Source of the DNA: Bacteroidota bacterium
GTDB lineage: Bacteria; Bacteroidota; Ignavibacteria; Ignavibacteriales; Melioribacteraceae
Length of the DNA: 64,000 bases
Direction: 5' to 3'
NCBI GenBank assembly: GCA_018818165.1
Contig: JAHISP010000070.1
Location: 1 to 64,000, forward strand
Positions 1-9,410 of the stretch are shown here, piece after piece. Each line of letters starts with the position of its first letter. Position 1 is the stretch's first letter. Made by a program: the position numbers and the translations under genes. The notes under the pieces are model-generated. The model was given only the letters and a program-made list of their open reading frames with translations, had not been told where the DNA came from and did no database searches.

Positions 1-235
1 AGCCAATATCAGCAATCTAAAGTTTTTATCTATTTTTCAGTATTTTTAGATGCTAATAAAATCAAAGCCGTTAGAATGGCTTATGCAAACTAAGCTGTTA
101 AAAATTATGGCCTATTCTGTGCTTTTTAGACAGTCTGACGGTTGGCAATATGAAAAATTGCCGATTGCGGGCTATAACCCTTTTAATACATGCTTTCCTG
201 ACAATTTTTTATACCATGTGTTGTACTTTAGTGCA
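1..235. other. Left edge, no supported gene
   Basis: I see no supported gene here. A 64-codon plus-strand reading frame (50-244) has no recognisable domain and no convincing ribosome binding site. A small inverted repeat (GGCAAT ... ATTGCC, about 145-168) precedes a GC-richer patch, gccgattgcgggctataacc. That could be the edge of an intergenic repeat, but one copy cannot show it. Confidence 0.4.
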
Positions 236-997
236 TTATTTTAAACTATTTGGAAGCATTTCTAAAAATGCCAAACACTTGTCATAATTCAATTCGTAAT
301 AATTTATTCCCAAATTTATTGTCTCATAGTATTTAGCTTGGTTAACTTTATAATATTCTTCTGATGATATTTTCCAAAAATCACGTCCCAATTTTTCTGT
401 AATAAACCACTTTTCAAGCAATCGTGCAGCTCTTCCGTTTCCATCTCGAAAAGGATGAATATGTGCAAACTTCAAATGAATTAACGAAGCAAAATAAAAA
501 ACCTCCGCTTCGTTTAGGTTAGTAGAAATCAATTCTTTAATATCATTAAAAAATGTTTTCATTTCTTGCTCAACAAACTCAGGTTCAATTGCCATATAAG
601 CTAAACCCGATTTACCAAAAACTCCAACTTGCTCAACTCTATATTTTCCTCTTTTGCTCTTTATCAGCAAAGTTTCTGAAAATATTTTGTGGCAAATCAG
701 TAGATTCTTCTCATTCAAGTTGTTATTTTGTGCAAATTTGTATGCCTCAATCAAATGCTCAATTTCCTCTATCTCTTTTCCGACTTTGAATTTGTCTTTG
801 TTCAATTCATAGTTCATAAATGAGTTTAAATCGATGCTATTTCCCTCGATATTGGATGAATAAACAGCGGATGATTTTGTTAAATAATCAATCCCGCCTT
901 TGTTCTCAGAAAAATTATAATTCTGAATTAAACTTGGGATTTCATAACCAATTGTCTGATTATGAGCAGCTAAATATTTTCGTTCAGTTATTTGCAT
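236..997 (-). CDS. Fic/DOC family protein, class II (self-inhibited)
   Basis: Fic proteins usually transfer AMP from ATP to hydroxyl side chains of target proteins. The catalytic Fic motif HPFRDGNGR is complete at residues 181-189, with the active-site His and the phosphate-binding loop intact. Near the N-terminus the segment SSNIEGN (47-53) fits the S/T-x-x-x-E-G/N inhibitory helix motif, which places the protein in class II, where an N-terminal helix blocks ATP binding. Length (253 aa) is normal for a compact Fic protein. No antitoxin-like small gene lies beside it, which agrees with an internal inhibitor. Target unknown. It is separated from ahcY by a terminator, so it is transcribed on its own. 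Confidence 0.9.
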   Translation of the reverse strand: MQITERKYLAAHNQTIGYEIPSLIQNYNFSENKGGIDYLTKSSAVYSSNIEGNSIDLNSFMNYELNKDKFKVGKEIEEIEHLIEAYKFAQNNNLNEKNLLICHKIFSETLLIKSKRGKYRVEQVGVFGKSGLAYMAIEPEFVEQEMKTFFNDIKELISTNLNEAEVFYFASLIHLKFAHIHPFRDGNGRAARLLEKWFITEKLGRDFWKISSEEYYKVNQAKYYETINLGINYYELNYDKCLAFLEMLPNSLK

Positions 998-1130
998 TTA
1001 ACCATTTCTCAAAATTCAAATATACTATTTTTTATGTAAAATCTTTTGGTTCGTGGGTTTTTTCAAGTGAGTTAAAACGACTTTGTAAGATTTAAATGTC
1101 GGATTGTGAAATAAATTTCTGCGGGAATTA

Positions 1131-1165
1131 TAAAAAAACCTCCGAGTTTTTGAATTTCGGAGGTT
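1131..1165 (-). terminator. Rho-independent terminator after ahcY
   Basis: A 9-bp perfect stem (aacctccga at 1137-1145 paired with tcggaggtt at 1157-1165) is followed on the minus strand by a run of seven T. It lies about 30 bases past the ahcY stop codon. Confidence 0.88.
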
Positions 1166-1194
1166 AATATTGTTTTTAAGTAAACTAAATGCTT

Positions 1195-2601
<1,407 letters not shown>

Positions 2602-2670
2602 TTAAATATATCCTTTTTTATCTTATTCTTAATTCCTAATCTTTTGTCTCAAATCTTATGTCTTTTATCT

Positions 2671-3810
2671 TTATGCTTTATATTTTTTAAACGTATCTAC
2701 TAAATCCAATTTTTCCCAAGAGAATTCATTTCTTCCAAAATGACCATAACTTGATGTTTTTCTGTATATTGGTCGTTTCAAATCAAGTCGACTAATTATT
2801 CCGGCTGGAGTTAAATCAACTTCTTTTTGAATCATTTCCGAAATTGCATTATCTGAAATTACTCCAGTTCCTTTTGTATCAACATAAATTGAAACTGGTT
2901 GAGCAACTCCAATTGCATAAGCCACTTGAACCAAGCATTCTTTCGCTAATTTTGCAGCCACAACGTTTTTTGCAATATGACGCGCGGCATAAGTAGCACT
3001 TCTATCAACTTTTGAAGGATCCTTTCCAGAAAACGCTCCTCCACCATGAGGCGCCCATCCGCCATAAGTATCAACAATAATCTTTCGTCCAGTAACACCG
3101 CTATCTCCGTGAGGTCCGCCTATTTCAAATCTTCCTGTTGGATTTACAAAATATTTTGTGTTTTTATCTAGATATTTTTCTGGAATAATCTTTTTAATTA
3201 CATGTTCAATAACATCTTTTTTAATTTGGCTTTGTTTCACCTTTGAGTCATGTTGTGTTGAAATTACAACAGCATCCACTCTTAGCGGTTTGTTGGTTTC
3301 ATCATACTCAATTGTAACTTGAGATTTGGCATCAGGACGTAAATAAGGCATCAGTTTTGAGTTTTTCTTTCTAATGTCGGAAAGTCTTTTAACTAATTTA
3401 TGCGCATAAACAATTGGCATTGGCATAAGTTCTGGAGTTTGGTCGCAAGCATATCCAAACATAATTCCTTGATCGCCAGCGCCGCCGGTATCAACTCCCA
3501 TTGCAATATCTGGTGATTGTGCGTGAATTGCATTTAAAACACCACATGATTCAGAATCAAATTTATATTCTGCTTTAGTATAGCCAATTTCTTTTATTGT
3601 TTTTCTTACTATCGACTCAATATCCACATAAGCAGTAGTTGTAACTTCACCGCCAACTACTACCAATCCAGTTGTTACAAAAGTTTCACATGCAACTCGT
3701 GCATTTGGGTCTTGTTCAAAAATTGCATCTAACACGCCATCTGAAATAGCGTCACAAACTTTATCTGGATGTCCTTCTGATACTGATTCAGAAGTGAAGT
3801 AATATGACAT
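2671..3810 (-). CDS. metK: S-adenosylmethionine synthetase
   Basis: Makes S-adenosylmethionine from methionine and ATP. Signature segments are all present: [14 protein letters not shown] at the N-terminus (ATP and Mg binding), [13 protein letters not shown] (about residues 109-121) and the [16 protein letters not shown] loop (about 256-271). At 379 aa it is the usual length. A GAGG ribosome binding site precedes the ATG. It follows the nucleotidyltransferase gene after 20 bases and precedes ahcY, forming part of a minus-strand operon. No SAM riboswitch fold could be recognised upstream, since the gap is too short. Confidence 0.98.
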   Translation of the reverse strand: MSYYFTSESVSEGHPDKVCDAISDGVLDAIFEQDPNARVACETFVTTGLVVVGGEVTTTAYVDIESIVRKTIKEIGYTKAEYKFDSESCGVLNAIHAQSPDIAMGVDTGGAGDQGIMFGYACDQTPELMPMPIVYAHKLVKRLSDIRKKNSKLMPYLRPDAKSQVTIEYDETNKPLRVDAVVISTQHDSKVKQSQIKKDVIEHVIKKIIPEKYLDKNTKYFVNPTGRFEIGGPHGDSGVTGRKIIVDTYGGWAPHGGGAFSGKDPSKVDRSATYAARHIAKNVVAAKLAKECLVQVAYAIGVAQPVSIYVDTKGTGVISDNAISEMIQKEVDLTPAGIISRLDLKRPIYRKTSSYGHFGRNEFSWEKLDLVDTFKKYKA

Positions 3811-3830
3811 AAGGCCTCATGTTTTATATT

Positions 3831-4814
3831 TTAATCATTTAAATGTTCTAACTCTAAGGAATCTCCAACATTCATTTTATGCTGACTTCCCTTTACTTTT
3901 GCATCCGCGCCAATTATAGAATCGGTGAGAACCATTCTCTTTACTTTAGAATTTCTATTTATTATCGAATTTTTTATTACCGAATCAAATATTTCACAAT
4001 TATCTCCAATAGAAACAAATGGTCCAATAACAGATTGTTTTATTATTGCAGTTGGTGAAATATAAACTGGCTCAATTATAACAACCGAGTCTATTGGTTT
4101 ATTATTTCCATTTTGAGATAAAATAAATTGGTTAGTTGAGAGCAATGTTTCTGGCTTACCACAATCATACCAACCTTCAACAGGAAAAGTTGAAAATTTT
4201 TCACCTTTGTTAATCATAATTTGAAGAGCATCAGTAAGCTGAAATTCATCATTGGTTTTTATATTTTTTTCAAAAAGTTCCTCTAAACTTCTCGCTAAAA
4301 GAGTTGAATCTTTTATATAATATAATCCAACTAAAGCTAAATTTGTTGTTGGATTTTCTGGTTTTTCAATCAATTTTGTAATAAAACCATTTTCTAATTC
4401 AGCAACACCAAACCGACGAGGGTCTTCAACAACTTTGACACCTAGTGAAGATGTTTCTAATTTAGTAATTTGATTTAAATCAACATCAAAAACAGTATCT
4501 CCAAGAATGATAATAATCTCTTCATTATTAAATGTCTTTGCAGCTTGGTAAATTGCATGACCTAAACCAAGCAATTCTTTTTGCTCAACATATACTGCAT
4601 TAATCATAGGGAAAGTAGATGAAATATATTCTTCTATTTTCTCACCAAGATATCCAACAATAAAGGTAGCTTCAGTAATATTTTCCTCAATTAGTTTCTC
4701 AACAATATGCGAAATAATTGGTTTGCCCCCAACATTTAAAAGCACTTTTGGATGAGTTAAAGTGTGTGGTTTTAACCTTGTTCCAAATCCAGCAACTGGA
4801 ATAATAGCTCTCAT
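3831..4814 (-). CDS. Sugar-1-phosphate nucleotidyltransferase (RmlA/GalU-like) with beta-helix tail
   Basis: Predicted to couple a nucleoside triphosphate to a sugar 1-phosphate for polysaccharide precursors. The N-terminus carries the nucleotide-binding motif GFGTRLKPHT (about 9-18) and PKVLLNVGGKPII. LGDTVFDVD supplies the metal-binding Asp and EKPE a sugar-binding motif. The last ~80 residues (PVYISPTAIIKQSVIGPFVS onward) show the Ile/Val-spaced pattern of a left-handed beta-helix hexapeptide domain, as in long glucose-1-phosphate thymidylyltransferase relatives. No acetyltransferase or other sugar gene lies nearby, so the nucleotide and sugar cannot be told. AAAGGGAA upstream is a good ribosome binding site. 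Confidence 0.88.
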   Translation of the reverse strand: MRAIIPVAGFGTRLKPHTLTHPKVLLNVGGKPIISHIVEKLIEENITEATFIVGYLGEKIEEYISSTFPMINAVYVEQKELLGLGHAIYQAAKTFNNEEIIIILGDTVFDVDLNQITKLETSSLGVKVVEDPRRFGVAELENGFITKLIEKPENPTTNLALVGLYYIKDSTLLARSLEELFEKNIKTNDEFQLTDALQIMINKGEKFSTFPVEGWYDCGKPETLLSTNQFILSQNGNNKPIDSVVIIEPVYISPTAIIKQSVIGPFVSIGDNCEIFDSVIKNSIINRNSKVKRMVLTDSIIGADAKVKGSQHKMNVGDSLELEHLND

Positions 4815-4904
4815 TATTTTTCCCTTTCAATATTCATTTTTTTAAGGTGAAATTTACTTAATCTTATTATCTATAGCAATTTGCAATTATCATATCCAAT
4901 TAGG

Positions 4905-5999
4905 TTATAGCTTATTTAGATTACTCCATTTAGTTATATTTTTTTGAAATGCACTATACGAATCAAATATTTTTTTGCTTATCTCATCATTTTTTGTAAT
5001 ATCAGCAATTACTTTTGCTGTTATTTCTCTAAATTTATTCATAACTTCTTCTGGAAATCTTCTAATTTCAACAGATTTTTCAGCTTCAATTTTCCCCAAA
5101 TACTCCATATTCATTTTATCAAAGTTAGAAAGTATATTTAAATTTAATGATTTACAGGAAATTCTAATTATTTCTTGCAAATATTTTGGAAGTTTATCAT
5201 AAGCAGATTTATTAACTATCATTTCAATAGCACCGCTTGGTTCAGCCCAGCCTGGATAATAATAATATTTAGCAATTTTATAAAAACCCATTAAATAATC
5301 ATGATAAGGAGCAATCCAATCTGTAGCATCAATTACCCCGCGTTCAAGATTTGTATAAATTTCACTTACAGGAGATAATATTGGAGTACCTCCAGCTTCT
5401 GATAGAACTTTTCCACCTATTCCTGGCATTCTCATTTTAAGTCCCTTAACATCAGAAATTGAATTTATTTCCTTGTTAAACCATCCACCCATTTGGGCGC
5501 CTGTATTGCCTGCTGGAAAAGGAACTAAATTAAATTTTGAATAAAGTTCATTCCATAATTCAAGTCCACCACCATAATAAAACCATGTATTTGTATCCTG
5601 AGGATTCATTCCAAACGGAACTCCAGTAAAGAACTGCGCTGATGGAACTTTGCCTGCCCAATAATAAGGTGATGAGTGACCCATTTCTGCCATTCCTTGA
5701 CTTACGGCATCAAAAGTTTCAAATGCTGGCACAAGTTCTCCTCCACCATAAACATGAATTTTCAAATCTCCATCAGACATAATTTCAACTTCTTTTGCAA
5801 ATCTATCCGCACCTTCACCCATTATTGGATAATGAGGCGGCCAAGTTGTAACCATTTTCCATTCAAATTTTTCACGGGTATGAATTGCCGCTGAGCCTGT
5901 TTCTTCCTTTTTTCCGCATGCTGCCAACAATCCCGAAGCACCAGCAACAGCAACTAAAGTGGTTTTTTTGATAAAATCTTTTCGCTTAATGTTTTCCAT
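4905..5999 (-). CDS. TRAP transporter substrate-binding lipoprotein (DctP family)
   Basis: An extracytoplasmic solute receptor of the TRAP type, which hands carboxylate-like ligands to a DctQ/DctM membrane pair. The N-terminus has a Tat-like KRKDFIKKTT stretch, a short hydrophobic core and a lipobox ending LLAAC, so it is probably a lipoprotein. Family segments such as KMVTTWPPHYP, AEMGHSSPYYW and LKMRMPGIGGKVL resemble the branch that includes mannitol/chloroaromatic-type receptors. At 364 aa it is full length. The usual dctQ and dctM membrane genes are absent from both sides; the neighbours are a serine hydrolase and a nucleotidyltransferase, so its partner must lie elsewhere. Confidence 0.88.
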   Translation of the reverse strand: MENIKRKDFIKKTTLVAVAGASGLLAACGKKEETGSAAIHTREKFEWKMVTTWPPHYPIMGEGADRFAKEVEIMSDGDLKIHVYGGGELVPAFETFDAVSQGMAEMGHSSPYYWAGKVPSAQFFTGVPFGMNPQDTNTWFYYGGGLELWNELYSKFNLVPFPAGNTGAQMGGWFNKEINSISDVKGLKMRMPGIGGKVLSEAGGTPILSPVSEIYTNLERGVIDATDWIAPYHDYLMGFYKIAKYYYYPGWAEPSGAIEMIVNKSAYDKLPKYLQEIIRISCKSLNLNILSNFDKMNMEYLGKIEAEKSVEIRRFPEEVMNKFREITAKVIADITKNDEISKKIFDSYSAFQKNITKWSNLNKL

Positions 6000-6014
6000 T
6001 TTTAATAATTTCCG

Positions 6015-7085
6015 TTAATTTTCTATGAACAAATCCGTAATTTTTTCTGCATATCCTTTTGCGTCGTAATCTCTAACATTCATTAGGACGATAATTGTCA
6101 AATTTAATTCTGGAATTTTCATAAACATATTACTAAATCCAGATGTACTTCCAGTGTGATAAGGTCGTTCGTAATTTTTATATGGGTCAAGTCTCCAACC
6201 AAATCCGTAATTAACCACTTCTCCATTTGGAAGTATTAATTTTGTAAAAGCTGAGCTTAATTTCTCTTTTGGAAGCAAAGTAGGTTTATCAATTTCAAGG
6301 CTCCATTTTGCCATATCTAAAACTGAAGAATAAATTCCACCATCGCCAAGAACGGCGCTTGTTAAGCTTTGGTCAGTATAAACAAATTCTGAATCGATAT
6401 TTGCATAACCATATGCACGATTTTCCACCGAAGAAATCCCGTTTTCAAACGCCACGCTGTTATTCATTTTTAGAGGCAAAAATATTCTTTCTTCCAAAAA
6501 TTTTGCAAACGATTTACCCGATAATTTTTCGATAATCATTACCAAAACGGCATATCCAGAATTACTGTAAAGATGTTTTGTTCCAGGTTGAAAATAAGTG
6601 GAATCTTGTTTCATTAAAATATCCAAAACATCTTGGTCTTTAAGCTGAACTGTTACGCTATCATCTATACAACTTTCATAATCCACCAAACCAGAAGTAT
6701 GCTGAAGTATTTGTCTAACAGTAATGTTTTTTCCATAATCTGGAAAACTTGGAAAGAATTTTTCTAAACTATCATCAAACGATAATTTGCCTTCGTTTTC
6801 TAAAAGCATAATTGATAATGCAGTAAATTGCTTTGTTATTGAAGCTAATCTAAAGTTGGTTTTGGGCTCGTTGATTATGCCTTGTTCTAAGTTTGCCAAG
6901 CCATATCCTTTTTCCAAAAGCACTTTATTGTTTTGCAAAATTAAAACCGATGCTCCTGGAGTTTGTGGAGTAAATTCGGAGAAAATTTCATCAACTTTTT
7001 GCTCAAAAGTTAACTCAGGTTTACACGAAACAATTACAAATACAAATACAAATACAAGCAAAATAACCAAAACTAAATTTTTCAT
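6015..7085 (-). CDS. Serine hydrolase, beta-lactamase class C / PBP-like, lipoprotein
   Basis: Penicillin-binding-protein-fold serine hydrolase. The three catalytic motifs are visible: SITK (82-85, nucleophile and base), YSN (173-175) and HTG (310-312, in place of KTG, as in esterase and peptidase branches of the class C family). The N-terminus is a long hydrophobic segment ending VIVSC, consistent with a lipoprotein signal. Function could be D-amino-peptide cleavage or ester hydrolysis; the sequence does not decide, and a true beta-lactamase role is unlikely from the family branch. An AAGGAG site sits just before the ATG. It follows the MEMO-like gene by 8 bases and is probably co-transcribed. 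Confidence 0.9.
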   Translation of the reverse strand: MKNLVLVILLVFVFVFVIVSCKPELTFEQKVDEIFSEFTPQTPGASVLILQNNKVLLEKGYGLANLEQGIINEPKTNFRLASITKQFTALSIMLLENEGKLSFDDSLEKFFPSFPDYGKNITVRQILQHTSGLVDYESCIDDSVTVQLKDQDVLDILMKQDSTYFQPGTKHLYSNSGYAVLVMIIEKLSGKSFAKFLEERIFLPLKMNNSVAFENGISSVENRAYGYANIDSEFVYTDQSLTSAVLGDGGIYSSVLDMAKWSLEIDKPTLLPKEKLSSAFTKLILPNGEVVNYGFGWRLDPYKNYERPYHTGSTSGFSNMFMKIPELNLTIIVLMNVRDYDAKGYAEKITDLFIEN

Positions 7086-7093
7086 AACTCTCC

Positions 7094-7921
7094 TTAATTT
7101 CTAAAAATTACTGCCGAAAGATATCCCACAACACTTGAATTATCATTTGAAACATCACCAGAATCGGTATGTGATAGAACTTCGGCTTTATAATCACCAA
7201 TAATATCAGCACATTCCAAAAGTGCAACTATTCCACCACCGCCACATGCTTCGCAATTATTGTCTGCCAAATCATTATAAAGTTCGGGAAATTCCATATT
7301 GTTGATTCTATCCGCAACTATTTTATCCATTTCAAACGCTTTTTCCTTTGAGTGGAAATGAGATAAATCAGAACTTACAATAATTACAATTCTTCCATCT
7401 ACAATTTGGGAAAGTACATTTGATAAATCTTGTAAAAATTGAGCACTTTGATTGCCAATAACAATTGGAACAATATTAAAATCGTTTTTAATCATCTGTA
7501 AAAATGGAAGCTGAACTTCAAGTGCGTGTTCTTTTTTATGCCCTTTGTTGCTAAAAGTTATTGTTTTACTAAGATTCACAATTTCGGCGGCAAGTTCTTT
7601 GTTTATCGGCACATCTCCAAGTGGAGTTCGGTAAAAATCGCCATCAAAAATTGAAATGCCGCTAAAATACTCGTGATGACTGGGTGATAAAATAATTGCC
7701 GTTTCAAAATCATTATTTTCTCTTAACACATTATAAGCAATTGCAGCACTTTTGCCCGAATAAATATATCCCGCATGAGGCACTACAATTCCTAAAATGT
7801 CGTTAAATTTTTTATCCAATTTATTTGAGTCTAACAAATTTGTAATCTGTTCCGAAAGTTCTGTTGCATCTTCTGGATAAAAAAGACCAGCAACCGCGGG
7901 CATTCTAACATTACTATTCAT
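7094..7921 (-). CDS. amrB: MEMO1-like protein (AmmeMemoRadiSam system protein B)
   Basis: Member of the MEMO family, related in fold to class III non-haem-iron dioxygenases; the bacterial role is not established. Visible family motifs are RMPAVAGLFYP at the start, VPHAGYIYSGKSAA and SPSHHEYF (His residues that match the family's metal-site positions), EHALEVQLPFLQ and SHTDSGD. The frame is open to 7948, but I chose the ATG at 7921 because the protein then starts just before the conserved AVAGLFYP and its ATGAATAG overlaps the stop of the upstream AMMECR1 gene by 8 bases, a coupling arrangement. The radical SAM partner that gives the trio its name is not adjacent. Confidence 0.9.
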   Translation of the reverse strand: MNSNVRMPAVAGLFYPEDATELSEQITNLLDSNKLDKKFNDILGIVVPHAGYIYSGKSAAIAYNVLRENNDFETAIILSPSHHEYFSGISIFDGDFYRTPLGDVPINKELAAEIVNLSKTITFSNKGHKKEHALEVQLPFLQMIKNDFNIVPIVIGNQSAQFLQDLSNVLSQIVDGRIVIIVSSDLSHFHSKEKAFEMDKIVADRINNMEFPELYNDLADNNCEACGGGGIVALLECADIIGDYKAEVLSHTDSGDVSNDNSSVVGYLSAVIFRN

Positions 7922-8477
7922 TTTCCACCTCATTTTCAGAAAAAACATCGGCGGTGAACATTTCGATATTTAATGTTTTCTCTTTCCAAAAATCGGAATA
8001 AAATCCAGCTTTTTGACACAAAGCTGAAAGATAATCTTCCTTGTTCATATTGTGTTCAATTGGCACTTGAGGCAGAAGCAAGCCACGTCTTCCGCTCTCA
8101 GATAAAATTAAACCGTGAATTCCTACAATAATATCGTCGTAGCTTTTCATCGGAAAAGGCTCGGAAAGAATTGATATTTCAATAGCAATTTGGTTAATCT
8201 CACTTTTTGTTAATTTAGGAAAGCGTGAATCTCCAATAGCAGCTTGTTTTGCAGCATCTTGTATGGTTTCTAAAAGAGGAATATTCGAAATAATATAACC
8301 GATGCAACCACGCAGATTTTGGTTTTTCGTTAGAGTTACAAAAGCACCTTTGTGGGAATTTAATACTGGAAATTTTGCTAAATCAACATCAATATTTTTG
8401 CTACTATCAAAAATTGATTCAATTGAACTTCGTGCAATTTTAAGCATTGCTCTTTTTTCATCGATTGAAATATTCAT
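7914..8477 (-). CDS. amrA: AMMECR1-like protein (AmmeMemoRadiSam system protein A)
   Basis: Small AMMECR1-domain protein (187 aa). The diagnostic LRGCIGY core is present (residues ~55-61), with the QAAIGDSRFPKL segment and the ISILSEP and GLLLPQVP stretches that follow in this family. Biochemical function is not established; bacterial and archaeal copies are usually found with a MEMO protein and a radical SAM enzyme. Here it is translationally coupled to the MEMO gene (8-base overlap) and starts 7 bases after the stop of the upstream DUF4905-like gene. GAGG precedes the start codon. Confidence 0.92.
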   Translation of the reverse strand: MNISIDEKRAMLKIARSSIESIFDSSKNIDVDLAKFPVLNSHKGAFVTLTKNQNLRGCIGYIISNIPLLETIQDAAKQAAIGDSRFPKLTKSEINQIAIEISILSEPFPMKSYDDIIVGIHGLILSESGRRGLLLPQVPIEHNMNKEDYLSALCQKAGFYSDFWKEKTLNIEMFTADVFSENEVENE

Positions 8478-8484
8478 AAATACC

Positions 8485-9306
8485 TCAAATTTTTATTTCC
8501 AAAATTATAACTTCTTTTTTCTCTTTTAGAATAATTGCCACGTTTTTATATAAAAAAAACGAATCTGGAGCATACGCATTTGCCGATTTATTAAGTACTT
8601 CGCTATAAATTTCCTTTCCTTTTAATAAATCAAATGCTTTCAGTTTGTTTGTAAGCTCTTTTCTACCAACAACTTGATGATAATTGAACATCAATAAATC
8701 GTCATAAATAACATAATCAACGCTATTTGATATTTCCACATTTGCTGTTTCTTCGTTTATAATTTCATCTATCTTTTCAACTTCTGAGGATAAATATTTT
8801 TCTGGGAAATTGTAATTGCTATAATCAATCATCAACTCAGCTTCATCTCGCAACACTTTAATTTCATCCGAAATTTCACCAAGTTCATCAACAATTTCAC
8901 CCGTTTTAATATTTAGCGTGTAATAATAGCGTCCTTCAAAACGATCTTTGAAAACATAAATTAAATCATTTTTAATAAATGAAAAGGCATACGATTCATC
9001 TTCCCAAAGGACTTTTTGCGTGTTAATATCAAATGCAAAAATTCCTCTGTGACCAGGCATATCGGGTTTTGCATAACGGTGAAAAAAAACTATGTCGCCT
9101 TTTATTGCTTCTATTCCAAGCCAAAATATTTCACTCATCATAAATTCGGAAAATATTTTCTTGCCGGAAAGTAAATCATAACAATGGAAATAGGCTTTCA
9201 TTTTTTCTGTGTCGCGAGTTTCGATAAAAAGTTTATCGGTATCAGTAATTTTTATTCTCCAGACTTGAAAGTCGTCACTAAATTTGAATTTCTTTTTTAA
9301 TTTCAT
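8485..9306 (-). CDS. Uncharacterised beta-propeller-like protein, possibly DUF4905
   Basis: I do not recognise a defined function. The pattern of alternating strands (VWRIKITDTDKLFIETRD, FAFDINTQKVLWEDES, KAFDLLKGKEIYSEVL) with repeated 'value is shown, then a unit such as D-x-x-x-G/Q-K' blocks looks like a PQQ/WD-type propeller, and the whole resembles DUF4905 proteins of Bacteroidota, from memory. No signal peptide, so likely cytoplasmic. The open frame extends to 9360, but the extra 18 codons are encoded by the palindromic repeat at 9322-9402; the ATG at 9306 with AAGAAG upstream is the better start. It is placed just upstream of the AMMECR1-MEMO pair on the same strand. Confidence 0.6.
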   Translation of the reverse strand: MKLKKKFKFSDDFQVWRIKITDTDKLFIETRDTEKMKAYFHCYDLLSGKKIFSEFMMSEIFWLGIEAIKGDIVFFHRYAKPDMPGHRGIFAFDINTQKVLWEDESYAFSFIKNDLIYVFKDRFEGRYYYTLNIKTGEIVDELGEISDEIKVLRDEAELMIDYSNYNFPEKYLSSEVEKIDEIINEETANVEISNSVDYVIYDDLLMFNYHQVVGRKELTNKLKAFDLLKGKEIYSEVLNKSANAYAPDSFFLYKNVAIILKEKKEVIILEIKI

Positions 9307-9321
9307 TTCTAATATCTTCTT

Positions 9322-9402
9322 AAAGAAAACCGCAAAGGCGGAAAGTCGCAAAGAAGTCAATTATTAAACCCTTTGCGTCCTTGTGTCTTAGCGGATTTTC
9401 TT
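9322..9402. repeat. Imperfect palindromic intergenic repeat (CTTTGCG type)
   Basis: The two halves face each other: aaagaaaaccgc at the left and gcggattttctt at the right, with cgcaaag and ctttgcg inside them. It fills the gap between tnaA and the DUF4905-like gene. The CTTTGCGTCCTTGTGTCTTAG kind of text recurs between genes in many bacteria; that comparison is from memory. Confidence 0.6.
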
Positions 9403-9410
9403 GTATTTCA

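Noticed and set aside
50-244. Small plus-strand ORF of 64 codons
   Set aside because: No domain, no ribosome binding site, and low-quality composition; overlaps the Fic gene end.
3811-3830. SAM-sensing riboswitch before metK
   Set aside because: The gap is only 20 bases and no SAM aptamer elements are visible there or upstream of the operon's first genes.
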